Origin: Acidimicrobiaceae bacterium
Lineage (GTDB): Bacteria > Actinomycetota > Acidimicrobiia > Acidimicrobiales > RAAP-2
Assembly: GCA_003160635.1 (NCBI GenBank)
Contig: PMLV01000057.1
Span: 1-33,981 of the forward strand
Direction: 5' to 3'
Length of the DNA: 33,981 bases
In this document: positions 6,963-15,793 of the stretch, one piece after another
Numbering within the stretch: the first letter of the stretch is position 1
Layout: the number at the start of each line of letters is the position of its first letter
The notes under the pieces: generated by a model
Databases searched by the model: none
Seen by the model: the letters and a program-made list of their open reading frames with translations, nothing else
What the model was told of the DNA's origin: nothing
Made by a program: the position numbers and the translations under genes

Positions 6963-7865
6963 ATGAAACAGTTGACGCACCTGGAATCACTCGAGGCCGA
7001 GAGCATTCAGATCATGCGGGAAGCAGTCTCGGAGAGCGAGCGCCCCGTGATGCTCTACTCGGTGGGCAAGGACAGCGCCGTCATGTTGCACCTCGCAATG
7101 AAGGCGTTCTATCCCTCGAAGCCACCGTTTCCCCTTCTGCATGTGGACACGACATGGAAGTTTCGGGCTATGTACGAGTTCCGAGACAAGCTGGTGGCAG
7201 ATCTCGGCGTGGACTTGCTCGTCTACCAGAATCCCGAATGTCTGAAGCTCGGCATCAATCCCTTCACCCACGGCTCGGCGATGCACACCGACATGTGGAA
7301 GACAGAAGGCCTGAAACAAGCGCTCGATCACTACGGTTTCGACGCCGCATTCGGGGGTGCCCGACGGGACGAAGAGAAGTCGCGTGCCAAAGAGCGGGTG
7401 TTCTCGATCCGCTCCGCTCAGCACCGATGGGATCCCAAACAGCAACGGCCGGAACTGTGGCGACTCTTCAACGTGCGTCGAAGCCCGGGGGAGAGCATCC
7501 GTGTGTTCCCCCTCTCGAATTGGACGGAGTTGGACGTCTGGCAGTACATCCACCGTGAGAATATCCCTATCGTACCGTTGTACTTCGCGGCGATGCGTCC
7601 CGTCGTACAGCGAAACGGGGTCCTCATCATGGTGGACGACGACCGGATGCCTCTCAATCCGGGAGAGGTTCCGATCGAAAAGAGCGTGCGTTTTCGCACC
7701 CTCGGCTGCTACCCACTCACCGGCGCCATCGAGAGCAAGGCCAACACCCTGACCGGAATTATCCAGGAGATGCTCCTCACCGCCAGCTCCGAACGCCAGG
7801 GTCGGGTCATCGATCATGACTCGAGCTCGTCGATGGAGAAGAAGAAGGAAGAAGGGTACTTCTGA
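6963..7865 (+). CDS. cysD: Sulfate adenylyltransferase subunit 2
   Basis: The protein has 300 residues from the ATG at 6963, about the family length. It is the small catalytic subunit of ATP sulfurylase, which makes adenosine 5'-phosphosulfate from ATP and sulfate together with CysN in the cytoplasm. It shows the PP-loop [19 protein letters not shown], the [18 protein letters not shown] segment, [19 protein letters not shown] and [14 protein letters not shown] near the end, all standard for CysD. The stop overlaps the next start by one base (TGATG), indicating translational coupling to cysNC. Confidence 0.97.
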   Translation: MKQLTHLESLEAESIQIMREAVSESERPVMLYSVGKDSAVMLHLAMKAFYPSKPPFPLLHVDTTWKFRAMYEFRDKLVADLGVDLLVYQNPECLKLGINPFTHGSAMHTDMWKTEGLKQALDHYGFDAAFGGARRDEEKSRAKERVFSIRSAQHRWDPKQQRPELWRLFNVRRSPGESIRVFPLSNWTELDVWQYIHRENIPIVPLYFAAMRPVVQRNGVLIMVDDDRMPLNPGEVPIEKSVRFRTLGCYPLTGAIESKANTLTGIIQEMLLTASSERQGRVIDHDSSSSMEKKKEEGYF

Positions 7866-9772
7866 TGGCACATAACGCCAATGACCTCTTGGTCTCCGAC
7901 GTTGACGCGTATCTGCAAATGCACGAGCGCAAGACATTGCTTCGTTTCATTACGTGCGGAAGCGTGGATGACGGAAAGAGCACCCTTATCGGTCGGCTCC
8001 TGTACGACTCGAAATTGATATTTGAAGATCACCTGGCTGCCCTCGAGGCTGACTCGAAGAAGGTCGGCACGCAGGGAGGTGAACTCGACTTCGCACTGTT
8101 GGTTGACGGTCTGGCTGCCGAACGCGAACAGGGGATCACTATCGACGTCGCCTACCGGTTCTTTTCTACGGAGAGACGGAAATTTATCGTCGCCGATACC
8201 CCCGGTCACGAGCAGTACACGCGTAACATGGTGACCGGTGCATCAACCGCTGACCTGGCGGTGATCCTCGTCGACGCCCGCCAGGGCGTCCTCACGCAGA
8301 CCCGCCGCCATAGCTTCCTCGTCTCTCTGTTGGGCATCCGACACATCGTGCTCGCTGTGAACAAGCTTGACCTGGTCGACTATTCACAGGAGATCTTCGA
8401 CCGTACCGAAGAGGATTACCGGAGATTCGCCTCGGAAATCGGACTCGATGACATTGTCTGTATTCCTCTATCCGCCCTGCGAGGCGACAACGTCACCGAG
8501 CCGAGCGTGCACACACCTTGGTACGGGGGTCCGACGCTCATCGAGCACCTCGAAACCGTGGAGATCGAGAGCAGTCTCCAAAGCGGACCATTCCGCATGC
8601 CTGTGCAGTGGGTCAATCGACCCGATCTCGATTTCCGCGGTTTCTCGGGAATGATCGTCGGCGGTTCCGTCGCTCCGGGAGACAGGGTCAAAGTGCTCCC
8701 ATCGGGCCGCGAAAGCACGGTGGCGCGACTGGTGAGCGCAGATGGCGATCTCGACGAAGCGGTCGCGGGGCAATCGATCACGGTAACGCTGACGGACGAA
8801 GTCGATGTAAGCCGAGGCGACGTGCTTGCCACGGCATCGGCCCTCCCTGGAGTAGCAGACCAGTTCGAAGCGCACATTATCTGGATGGGGGAGCAGGAGA
8901 TGCTTCCAGGACGGACCTACCCACTCAAGATCGGTGCCCGCACGGTTGGCGCGACATTGGCGCAGCCGAAGTACAAGGTGAACGTCAACACCCTTGAACA
9001 CGTTGCGGCCAAGACGCTCGAGCTCAACGAGATAGGGGTTTGCAACATCAACCTGGATCGCCCTGTGCCCTTTGATCCATATGAGATGAATCGTGACATG
9101 GGCGGGTTCATTCTGATCGATCGATTCACCAATGCCACCGTGGCCGCGGGACTTCTTCACTTTGCGCTGCGACGCGCCGACAACGTCCATTGGCAGGCCA
9201 TTGAGGTCAACAAGGACGCCCATGCCGCCCTCAAGAACCAAAAACCATGCGTTGTCTGGTTCACCGGGATCTCGGGCGCCGGAAAATCCACCATCGCCAA
9301 CATCGTCGAGCGAAAGCTTCATGAAAGAGGCCGGCACACGTACTTGCTCGACGGGGACAATGTGCGACACGGTCTGAACAAGGACCTGGGCTTCACGGAC
9401 GCCGACCGTGTCGAGAATATCCGGCGCGTCACCGAGGTCGTGAGCCTCATGGTTGATGCTGGTTTGATCGTGCTGGTGTCGTTCATCTCGCCGTTCAAGG
9501 CCGAGCGGCGTATGGCACGCGAGCATGTCGAAGAAGGGGAATTCGTAGAGGTCTTTGTCGATACGGCGGTGGCGGTTGCCGAAGCACGCGACGAAAAGGG
9601 TCTCTATCGCAAGGCCCGGCGAGGGGAGCTCACCAACTTCACCGGAATTGACTCGATCTACGAGACTCCGGAGAACCCCGATATTCACGTAGATACGAGC
9701 CAAATTGTCCCGGAACGAGCGGCAGACATGATCATCGACCATCTCCGGTTGGCCGGTGTCCTCGGCGAATAG
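7865..9772 (+). CDS. cysNC: Bifunctional sulfate adenylyltransferase subunit 1 / APS kinase
   Basis: The protein has 635 residues. The N-terminal GTPase half (about 25-450) carries the G1 loop [32 protein letters not shown] and the NKLDLVD motif of CysN, followed by elongation-factor-like beta-barrel domains. The C-terminal part (about 455-635) is CysC, with P-loop [28 protein letters not shown] and a typical end. CysN drives APS formation by GTP hydrolysis; CysC phosphorylates APS to PAPS. The fusion is common in actinobacteria. It is coupled to cysD upstream and followed 15 bp later by a permease gene of the same operon. Confidence 0.97.
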   Translation: MAHNANDLLVSDVDAYLQMHERKTLLRFITCGSVDDGKSTLIGRLLYDSKLIFEDHLAALEADSKKVGTQGGELDFALLVDGLAAEREQGITIDVAYRFFSTERRKFIVADTPGHEQYTRNMVTGASTADLAVILVDARQGVLTQTRRHSFLVSLLGIRHIVLAVNKLDLVDYSQEIFDRTEEDYRRFASEIGLDDIVCIPLSALRGDNVTEPSVHTPWYGGPTLIEHLETVEIESSLQSGPFRMPVQWVNRPDLDFRGFSGMIVGGSVAPGDRVKVLPSGRESTVARLVSADGDLDEAVAGQSITVTLTDEVDVSRGDVLATASALPGVADQFEAHIIWMGEQEMLPGRTYPLKIGARTVGATLAQPKYKVNVNTLEHVAAKTLELNEIGVCNINLDRPVPFDPYEMNRDMGGFILIDRFTNATVAAGLLHFALRRADNVHWQAIEVNKDAHAALKNQKPCVVWFTGISGAGKSTIANIVERKLHERGRHTYLLDGDNVRHGLNKDLGFTDADRVENIRRVTEVVSLMVDAGLIVLVSFISPFKAERRMAREHVEEGEFVEVFVDTAVAVAEARDEKGLYRKARRGELTNFTGIDSIYETPENPDIHVDTSQIVPERAADMIIDHLRLAGVLGE

Positions 9773-9787
9773 TCAGATCGGGGAATC

Positions 9788-10723
9788 TTGCATGTAGATC
9801 CGTACATCGTCATTGGCAGCTCTGTGGTGGGATTTCTGGTCGGACTCACGGGCGCGGGTGGCGGAGCCCTGATGACCCCGATGCTCATTCTGCTGTTCGG
9901 CATCAAACCCTCGACCGCCATTTCGAGCGATCTTGTCGCGGCTGTAGTGATGCGCCCAATCGGCGCGGTGGTTCATCTTCACAAGGGCACCGTAAACTTG
10001 CCGTTGGTCGGGTGGCTCTGTCTCGGTTCAGTGCCGATGGCTTTTTTCGGCGCATACGTGCTGAATCTCATTGGCGACTCCGCGTCAGCGGAGGTGAATA
10101 TCGAGGTCGCCCTTGGAGCAGCTCTTCTCCTGGGTGCCGCAGCGATGATCCTTCGTTTCGGTCTGGATCGCCGTTATGGGAACACTCGCCAAGGCGTCGT
10201 CAAGGGGGTGGTAGTCAGGCCGGTCCGCACCGTGATGATCGGAATGATTGGTGGGCTCATCGTCGGCATGACGTCGGTCGGCTCGGGTTCACTCATGATC
10301 GTCATGTTGCTCTTCCTCTACCCCATGCTCGGAGCGAACCAGCTTGTGGGTACTGACCTCACGCAAGCCGTGCCTTTGACCGCCGCAGCCGCGCTCGGGT
10401 CGTTGGCATTCGGGCACGTCGAATTCGGAGTAACTCTCTCACTCATAATCGGGAGCGTGCCTGCGGTACTGATCGGCTCTCTCGTGTCATCTCGGGCGCC
10501 CGATCGTTACGTCAGGCCGGCGATCACGTTTGTCATCTTAGCCTCAGGATTGAAGTATGTCGGCGTAGGCACCACGGCTCTGGGGTGGATCCTTTGCGGG
10601 GTACTGCTCAGTGCAGCTGTCGCCTGGCTGGCGTACGTCAAGCCGTGGCAAAACGGTGCATCGTTGCCCTTGGACGACGACGTTGGCACCCTCCGAGCGC
10701 CGCTGGAAGGAAGACCCGACTAG
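9788..10723 (+). CDS. TSUP-family (TauE/SafE) membrane permease
   Basis: The protein has 311 residues from a TTG at 9788, with GGGGA 5 nt upstream. It has about eight hydrophobic segments arranged as two repeats, each opening with a Gly-rich loop: VGLTGAGGGALMTPMLILLF near the N-terminus and VGMTSVGSGSLMIVMLLFLY near the middle. This is the hallmark of the TSUP family, whose members move sulfite, sulfate or sulfonates across the cytoplasmic membrane. Position at the end of the cysQ-cysD-cysNC operon suggests a sulfate- or sulfite-related role; the direction of transport cannot be read from sequence. Confidence 0.88.
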   Translation: MHVDPYIVIGSSVVGFLVGLTGAGGGALMTPMLILLFGIKPSTAISSDLVAAVVMRPIGAVVHLHKGTVNLPLVGWLCLGSVPMAFFGAYVLNLIGDSASAEVNIEVALGAALLLGAAAMILRFGLDRRYGNTRQGVVKGVVVRPVRTVMIGMIGGLIVGMTSVGSGSLMIVMLLFLYPMLGANQLVGTDLTQAVPLTAAAALGSLAFGHVEFGVTLSLIIGSVPAVLIGSLVSSRAPDRYVRPAITFVILASGLKYVGVGTTALGWILCGVLLSAAVAWLAYVKPWQNGASLPLDDDVGTLRAPLEGRPD

Positions 10724-10960
10724 CTATAATGAACAACCCGGTTGGTGACTCGGCTGATCGGTGACGCACCACCGAGAGCAGAGTGGCTGCTGTGATGATG
10801 GTAGAGATGGAAGAAGGCCACAAAGGCTTCTCTTCGTTCTCCCACTGATGTGCAGGGTCTCCTATGGGCCCACTCTTCGAGCTTGGTGCGGTTGAACCGC
10901 TCAATTTTCTATGACGCCAAGGTCCCCGGTAGCGCAGCCCCCGGGTCCGGTCGAGAGGCC

Positions 10961-10990
10961 GGGGTCGAAGCGGGGTCGAAGCGGGGCCGA
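10961..10990. repeat. Short tandem repeat, 11-bp unit
   Basis: GGGGTCGAAGC occurs twice head to tail (10961-10971 and 10972-10982), followed by a diverged partial third copy GGGGCCGA. It lies inside the structured non-coding stretch and may be part of its stems. Confidence 0.6.
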
Positions 10991-11240
10991 GCAACTGGCC
11001 GGTCCGTAGCATGAAGCGAAGCCTGCAGCGTCGTCAAGGTTTCCCGCCTTCGGCGGGCAAGAGGGTGCCGAGCCTGTGTGAATCTGGCGAAGGCCATGGA
11101 AGCCACCTGGGATCTTGGAGCGGGTGGTGATGGACCCTCCGGCGTAGGGGGGGAGTGGAACGGTCAGAAGGGTGGCGAGGGAACCGGAGAGGCCCTACTC
11201 GGCCCCGAACCTGCGGGGATCGGGAGCGCGCTTGCCTATA

Positions 11241-11290
11241 CCGGTGACCCCGGGAAATGGTCGGAACCGGTGACCCCAGGAAATGGCCGG
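11241..11290. repeat. Direct repeat, 24 bp with 26-bp period
   Basis: Two copies of CCGGTGACCCC(G/A)GGAAATGG(T/C)CGG at 11241-11264 and 11267-11290 are identical at 22 of 24 positions. Multiple short direct repeats are typical of the ends of IS21-family elements, and no transposase of that family is present, so this may be a solo element end. That origin is inferred. Confidence 0.55.
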
Positions 11291-11406
11291 CAGCCGAGAG
11301 GGAGTCGGAGGGGGTCGCAGTAGTGATGACGGGCAGGACAACACAACCTGCTCCGAGCGAAGGACCCCTGCTTCATTGGTGCACGACAATGTTGGGAGGA
11401 ACGCTG

Positions 11407-11830
11407 ATGAGTGCCGAGAACTCGACGGCCTTGATCCCGTTCGAGCCCTCTATCGGCGAGCTGGCTGCCCTCGGCCTTTATTTCCCCGGCGGTGGACGGT
11501 CCCCCGCCTCCTCTCAGAGGATCAACTTGACGACTATCCGGTCCTTTCGACAACCACCGCCGGCTCAAGGAGTTGATCGCTGAACTTGAGGGATTCAGCC
11601 TTGTCATCGTGGACAACGATCCCGCTCGAAGCGCTGAGATGTGGGCGCCGCCCGCGTCACTTGTGGGCGCGCCCGGGATCAGTTTGGGGAGTCCCAGCTC
11701 ACGTGCAAACGTGAGTACCTCACCAAGGACGTTGGCTGCCACGCAGATCCGCGGCCAATGGGGACTTGGGGCGGCTGGACTCAAGAGATTGGGACTTCCG
11801 GTCCTACTGCCCGACCCTAAAAGCAGCTAA
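11407..11830 (+). pseudogene. Possible broken gene with good start signal
   Basis: An ATG at 11407 has GGGAGG about 7 nt upstream (GGGAGGAACGCTGATG). The frame runs MSAENSTALIPFEPSIGELA and onward to 11583. Protein-like sequence then seems to continue in another frame, roughly PFDNHRRLKELIAELEGFSL then VIVDNDPARSAEMWA, open to about 11830. This suggests at least one frameshift. I do not recognise a family. The region may be a relic upstream of the degenerate GGDEF gene, or simply non-coding. Confidence 0.3.
11789..11807 (+). promoter_or_regulatory. DevR/DosR-like box C
   Basis: TTGGGACTTCCGGTCCTAC matches the 19-bp element at 18928-18946 at 14 positions and sits 55 bp before the ATG of the degenerate GGDEF gene. 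The published DosR consensus is TTSGGGACTWWAGTCCCSAA. The match is good on the left half-site and weak on the right. Confidence 0.35.
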
Positions 11831-11862
11831 AATGGTGCGAGAATTTGGGTCCTGGAGGGCGT

Positions 11863-12549
11863 ATGCGAAGAAGATGGCCTGTGCCGAAGTCAGACACAGA
11901 ACGACGAGATGTTGATTCGGGTGCTAGCGCCAGCGGTCTGAAAGTTCTTGCGTCCGGCGCTGCGCAGGCTGCCGTCGCCGACCCAGCCGCTCAGCAGATG
12001 TTCGGCAGCCTCGAATCCATGTTCCAGGAGATCTCGTTCGGTGATGCGAGCGACCGTAAGGAGCGTCCGGGCGAGCCGATCGGCAAGTACGACGACCTTT
12101 GGCAACTGTCTTTGTCCGATCCCTTGACGGGTCTTGCGAACCGCATGTTGCTGCTAGACCGGTTGACCAGGGAGCTAATCCGCCGCCAACGGCATGGGGG
12201 TTGCGTCATCGTATCCCATATTGACCTGGACAATCTCAAGGACATTAACGACGAAATCGGGTACAGCTCGGGGAATGAGGTTCTGCGCGGGATGTCGAGG
12301 CGGCTCACCGCGATGCTCCGCAGCGAGGACACCGTGAGCCGTGTGAGCGAGACCGAATTGGTCGCAGTGATGACCATTGCAGACGAGCAGTACGTCGGTC
12401 CCCTGATGGAGAGAGTCCGGGCCGTCCTCGATGATCCGATTTCGGTCACGGGTCGAAACGTGCGTGTGGAAACGACCCTAGGGACGGTTACGGCGCGCCA
12501 TTCCGAGTCAGCAGAGCAAGTCCTGGCGCGGGCCGGGCAGGCGGCGTAA
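11863..12549 (+). CDS. Degenerate GGDEF-domain protein
   Basis: The protein has 228 residues from the ATG at 11863, with GGAGG at 11854-11858. An earlier in-frame start at 11845 lacks that site. The N-terminal ~80 residues are unrecognised. From about 90 it reads SDPLTGLANRMLLLDRL, then HIDLDNLKDINDEIGYSSGN and EVLRGMSRRL, the usual opening of a diguanylate cyclase domain. Where the catalytic GG(D/E)EF should stand the sequence is RVSETELVAVM, that is SETEL. The domain is therefore unlikely to make cyclic di-GMP and may act as a binding or scaffold domain, or be decaying. No EAL domain follows. The box at 11789-11807 suggests possible DevR control. Confidence 0.75.
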   Translation: MRRRWPVPKSDTERRDVDSGASASGLKVLASGAAQAAVADPAAQQMFGSLESMFQEISFGDASDRKERPGEPIGKYDDLWQLSLSDPLTGLANRMLLLDRLTRELIRRQRHGGCVIVSHIDLDNLKDINDEIGYSSGNEVLRGMSRRLTAMLRSEDTVSRVSETELVAVMTIADEQYVGPLMERVRAVLDDPISVTGRNVRVETTLGTVTARHSESAEQVLARAGQAA

Positions 12550-12625
12550 CACCACGCCTTCTTTTCGGGGGACCATGGCTGTGTAAATCTCCGGATCGGG
12601 CGCAGCAGGCCTCTCACCAGGAGAG

Positions 12626-13260
12626 ACGGGGCAGTGTCCCCCAAAGCGGTAGGGTTGAAGTGGGTCCTGGGGTCCACCCATAAGGGGGTCCAGCGGCGCG
12701 TGTTGCTGTCCGAAGGCACCAAAGGAGGACACACTGATGGGCCTTGACAGAATGTCCTGTCCGAGTTGCTCGCCGCCTTCCAACCGGGCGAAGGGCTCGA
12801 TCTGATCCGAGAATCCGTCCGCCCGGTCTGCCAGGAGCTGACCGCAGAGCGCTCGGCCGAGCCCGACGGGCACCGCTCTCGAGTGCTCACCACCAAGGCC
12901 GGCGAGGCGGACCTGGCCATTCCCAAGCTCCGTCGTGGGGGCTTCTTGCGCTCCATCCTCGAGCCCCAGCGCCGCATCGACCAGGCGCTCTACGCCGTCG
13001 TCATGGAGGCCTACGTCCATGGGGTCTCGACCCGCTCGGTCGACGAGCTGGTCGAAGCCATGGGTTCGTGGTCGGGATCTCAAAGTCCGAGGTCAGCCGC
13101 ATCTGTCGCGGCCTCGACGAGATGGTGGAGGCCTTCGGGGAGCGCCGGCTCGACCGGGTGCGCTTCTCCCACATCTGGCTGGATGGCACCTACCTGACCG
13201 AGAAGAACGGCACCCCCCTGGTTGGACCATGGCCGGAGCCAACCGCAATGACTGCGTGCT
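12626..13260 (+). mobile_element. IS256-family element remnant
   Basis: This is the remnant of an insertion sequence around a broken transposase gene. The likely left end is near 12626, where GGGGCAGTGTCCCCCAAA looks like an IS256-type terminal repeat; no matching right end was found. The 3' portion of the element, including the last catalytic residue, is missing. It sits between the degenerate GGDEF gene and the small hypothetical gene. Confidence 0.6.
12737..13260 (+). pseudogene. IS256-type transposase, frameshifted and truncated
   Basis: GGAGG at 12724-12728 precedes ATG 12737 (MGLDR). The frame then shifts near 12751 to VLSELLAAFQPGEG and the conserved block LAIPKLRRGGFLRSILEPQR, then RRIDQALYAVVMEAYVHGVS. 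It shifts again near 13065 to GISKSEVSRICRGLDEMVEA and HIWLDGTYL. The LDGTYL and SKSEVSR stretches are characteristic of the IS256/mutator family around the first catalytic Asp. Similarity ends near 13225, so roughly the C-terminal half of a ~400-residue transposase is lost. It cannot be functional. Confidence 0.85.
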
Positions 13261-13366
13261 GCGGAACCGCTGGACACCGGACCTGGCGCCTATCCGCTGA
13301 CGTTCTTCTTAGAGATGGTCGTAGCGACCTGGTACGTTCCGTAGCACCGGCGTGAAACCTTGCGAA

Positions 13367-13385
13367 TTGGGGATTATGGCCCTAG
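13367..13385 (+). promoter_or_regulatory. DevR/DosR-like box B
   Basis: TTGGGGATTATGGCCCTAG is identical to the element at 18928-18946 at 14 of 19 positions, including both TTGGG and CCCTAG ends. It lies 32 bp before the start of the small hypothetical gene, close to where a promoter would be. Confidence 0.35.
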
Positions 13386-13417
13386 TTGGTCACGCGTTGT
13401 TTGATTAGACCTAACTT

Positions 13418-13729
13418 GTGTCGATGTACAGTGAGCTTCTGAGCGATCTCTGTCTAAGCTCAGATGCCGATGAGGTTGCGCCCTCGAAGGAAGAACTGGT
13501 GGCGGACCTGCAGCAGTGCCGACTCCGACTCCATCGCCGCACCGCCATGCACAGGCACGTGGTGGCCGAGGATCTGGCGCGGGAGCTCGACCATGACCGG
13601 ATCCTCTTGTCGCTGTGTGCCGCCATGTCGATCGACCACGATCCGGCGCGCTTCGTCAATCCGATCGCCGAGCGTGAGCGGCTGGAAGAGCTGCTGCGAG
13701 CTCGGGGTGTCGAGTTCGATCCGCTGTAG
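13418..13729 (+). CDS. Small hypothetical protein
   Basis: The protein has 103 residues from a GTG at 13418, or 101 from the ATG at 13424. It is charged, predicted mostly helical, with Leu and Arg spacing (ELVADLQQCRLRLHRRTAMH) suggesting a helical bundle or coiled coil. There is no signal peptide or membrane segment. I do not recognise a family. It ends 20 bp before the convergent devR-like gene. A DevR-like box lies just upstream, so a link to the neighbouring two-component system is possible. Confidence 0.5.
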   Translation: MSMYSELLSDLCLSSDADEVAPSKEELVADLQQCRLRLHRRTAMHRHVVAEDLARELDHDRILLSLCAAMSIDHDPARFVNPIAERERLEELLRARGVEFDPL

Positions 13730-13749
13730 AACTGACCGCGGCGGTCCCG

Positions 13750-14424
13750 CTAGAGGTCGCGGGGAAGTACGACCTTGGGATTCATAGACCGGCGCTCAGC
13801 CAGAATGGCCGCGTAGACACCGGCCTCCGTACGACGCTGCATCCCCAGTTTGGAGAGAAGGCTCGAGACATAGTTCTTCACGGTCTTCTCGGCCAGGAAG
13901 ATCTCTTCGGCAATCTGGCGATTGGAGCGACCCTGCGCGATCAGATCGAGTACCCGGCGCTCTTGGGGCGACAGGCTGGAGAGCCTGGCCTCGGTTTTTT
14001 GGCTCTTGCGCAAGCGGTCGAAGATGTCGTTCGAGAGGGTGGCATCGATCAGAGATGCCCCCTGGCTCACCCGGCGGATGTCACCGATGAGGTCGCTTCC
14101 CCCGATCTCCTTGAGGACGTAGCCAGCGGCGCCCGCCATGATGGCGGAGAAAAGAGCCTCGTCGTCGGCATAGGACGTCAACATGAGACAGGCGATATCG
14201 GGATAGAGCGATCGAATCTCACGGCAGACTTCGATCCCACTCCCATCCGGGAGCCGCACATCGAGAATTGCCACGTCGGGCTGCAGCGCACCAATTTGCT
14301 CCAACCCGTGTTGCGCGGTGGCGGCCTGCCCTACGACGTCCATGTCCTCTTCACATTCGAGAAGCGTCTGTAGCCCGGTCCGGACCAACTCGTGGTCATC
14401 GAGCACGAAGATGCGGATCGTCAT
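13750..14424 (-). CDS. devR: NarL/DevR-family response regulator
   Basis: The protein has 224 residues from the ATG at 14424. The receiver domain (about 3-120) has the acidic pair Asp9-Asp10, the phosphoacceptor Asp55 in VAILDVRLPDG, and the KEIGG segment with the conserved Lys. The LuxR-type helix-turn-helix (about 150-210) reads LSPQERRVLDLIAQGRSNRQ then AEKTVKNYVSSLLSKL. The length, the GSGIEVCRE stretch and the Thr-Val-Lys-Asn segment are close to mycobacterial DevR/DosR, the hypoxia and nitric-oxide regulator. It is divergent from a DevS-like kinase gene with a shared ~105-bp promoter region. The symbol is by similarity; orthology is not shown. Confidence 0.88.
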   Translation of the reverse strand: MTIRIFVLDDHELVRTGLQTLLECEEDMDVVGQAATAQHGLEQIGALQPDVAILDVRLPDGSGIEVCREIRSLYPDIACLMLTSYADDEALFSAIMAGAAGYVLKEIGGSDLIGDIRRVSQGASLIDATLSNDIFDRLRKSQKTEARLSSLSPQERRVLDLIAQGRSNRQIAEEIFLAEKTVKNYVSSLLSKLGMQRRTEAGVYAAILAERRSMNPKVVLPRDL

Positions 14425-14530
14425 TGGCTCAATCTTGCCACGGCCTGGGCCTGTGGGAGAAAGCGCGGCGACCAGCGCACCCATTTCGCAACTTTCCGCC
14501 CCGATGCAACCGCCCAGTACCCTAGGGGGC

Positions 14531-15691
14531 GTGACACCACTGGACAAGATCGACGACCCGGTAAAGCTGCGCCGGCTCGTTCAAGCGATGCTCATGATGG
14601 AGGGTGAGCTCAGCCTTCCCATCGTGCTTCGCCATTTGGTCTCGGAAGCATGCTCACTTGTCGACGCCCGTTACGGTGCCCTCGGCGTGCTGAGCGAAAA
14701 CGGCACGACCCTGGATCAGTTCCTCACGGTGGGCCTCGAGCCCGACGAGGAGTTCGCCATCGGCCCCCGCCCTCGAGGTCGCGGCGTTCTCGGAACATTG
14801 ATCATCGAGGCGAAGCCATTGAGGTTGGCCAACCTCTCGCACAGCCCCGACAGCTTCGGCTTCCCGAGTGGACACCCGATCATGACGTCGTTTCTCGGTG
14901 TACCCGTGCGGGTACGAGGCGAGGTGTACGGCAACCTCTATCTCACGGACAAGCACGGCGCGCCGGAGTTCACCGAGGAAGATGAGGCGACCGCGGTGAC
15001 GCTGGCCATGGCTGCCGGTATCGCCATCGAGAACGCGCGCCTGCACGGCGTGGCGCGCGACCACACGCTCACTGAAGATCGTGATCGCATCGCACGAGAC
15101 CTGCACGACACCGTGATTCAGCGGCTCTTTGCCGTGGGCCTGTCGTTGCAGGGGACGGCTCGACTCGTCGATCGACCTGAAGTAGCCAGCAGGATCGGTG
15201 ACGCCATCAACAAGCTCGACGAGACCATCCGCCACCTGAGGACTGCGATCTTCAACCTTGAAATGACCATCAATCAGGATGGTTTCCGCCGCATGGTCTT
15301 CGACCTGCTGCACGAACTCACCCCGGTCATCGGGGCGGTGCCGCACGTCACGTTTACGGGGTTGGTCGATACGGCGGTCTCGGGATCGGTGGCCGATCAC
15401 GCCTTGGCGACGCTGCGTGAGGCACTGACCAATGTCGGTCGGCATGCCGCGGCCACCCATGTCGCGGTGACGGTCGCAGCGGGAGACGAACTCCGCTTGG
15501 TCGTGGTCGATGACGGGCGAGGCATGGCAGACGCCGGGGCAGATGGCCGGGGCCTGAAGAACATGCGTACCCGGGCGGAGCGCCTGGGGGGAAATCTGGA
15601 GTTGGGCACATCGAGGGAGGGCGGGACCCGCCTCATATGGAGCATTCCGCTCACCCTGATCGAGAATTCACCATCGGCGCGTAGGGATTGA
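14531..15691 (+). CDS. DevS/DosT-like GAF sensor histidine kinase
   Basis: The protein has 386 residues from the GTG at 14531; an ATG at 14504 in frame is an alternative. Residues about 30-172 form one GAF domain closely following the first GAF domain of mycobacterial DevS, including GRGVLGTLI, GFPSGHPIM and FLGVPVRVRGEVYGNLYLTD. His115 aligns by eye with the haem-ligand His of DevS/DosT. A HisKA_3 dimerisation domain follows, with phosphoacceptor His192 in RIARDLHDTVIQ. The HATPase domain has the N-box LREALTNVGRHA and VVDDGRGMAD. DevS and DosT have two GAF domains; only one is present here. The probable partner is the divergent DevR-like regulator. Confidence 0.88.
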   Translation: MTPLDKIDDPVKLRRLVQAMLMMEGELSLPIVLRHLVSEACSLVDARYGALGVLSENGTTLDQFLTVGLEPDEEFAIGPRPRGRGVLGTLIIEAKPLRLANLSHSPDSFGFPSGHPIMTSFLGVPVRVRGEVYGNLYLTDKHGAPEFTEEDEATAVTLAMAAGIAIENARLHGVARDHTLTEDRDRIARDLHDTVIQRLFAVGLSLQGTARLVDRPEVASRIGDAINKLDETIRHLRTAIFNLEMTINQDGFRRMVFDLLHELTPVIGAVPHVTFTGLVDTAVSGSVADHALATLREALTNVGRHAAATHVAVTVAAGDELRLVVVDDGRGMADAGADGRGLKNMRTRAERLGGNLELGTSREGGTRLIWSIPLTLIENSPSARRD

Positions 15692-15696
15692 GAATT

Positions 15697-15726
15697 GAAC
15701 AAGCGACCCGGCCGGGTCGCTTGTTC
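15697..15726. terminator. Perfect palindromic hairpin between convergent genes
   Basis: GAACAAGCGACCCGG is followed directly by its exact reverse complement, a perfect 15-bp inverted repeat six bases after the kinase stop and 68 bases before the stop of the LAXTG gene. The symmetrical arms fit a bidirectional terminator, though no long T-run follows on either strand. Confidence 0.7.
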
Positions 15727-15793
15727 ATGGAAACCCCCCTTACCGACACCCGGAAGCACCCGGGTGAAATGGCGGCCGCTGCCGCCGTGAGAC

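Larger units (their letters stand above)
10724..11320. other. Long non-coding stretch, possible group II intron remnant
   Basis: About 600 bases have no believable gene. A TATAAT at 10725-10730 lies just after the permease stop. From about 10910 the sequence is rich in short stems, including CCCGC-cUUCGg-GCGGG at 11043-11057. The stretch around 11060-11210 (GAGCCTGTGTGAATCTGGCG and on to GGGGAGTGGAACGGTCAGAA) resembles, by my recollection, the RNA part of bacterial group II introns ahead of the reverse-transcriptase gene. No reverse transcriptase follows, so it would be a fragment. The assignment rests on visual resemblance only. Confidence 0.35.

Noticed and set aside
8468-9742. Long open frame of 424 codons on the minus strand
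   Set aside because: It is fully antisense to cysNC, whose motifs are unmistakable; high GC makes such mirror frames common.
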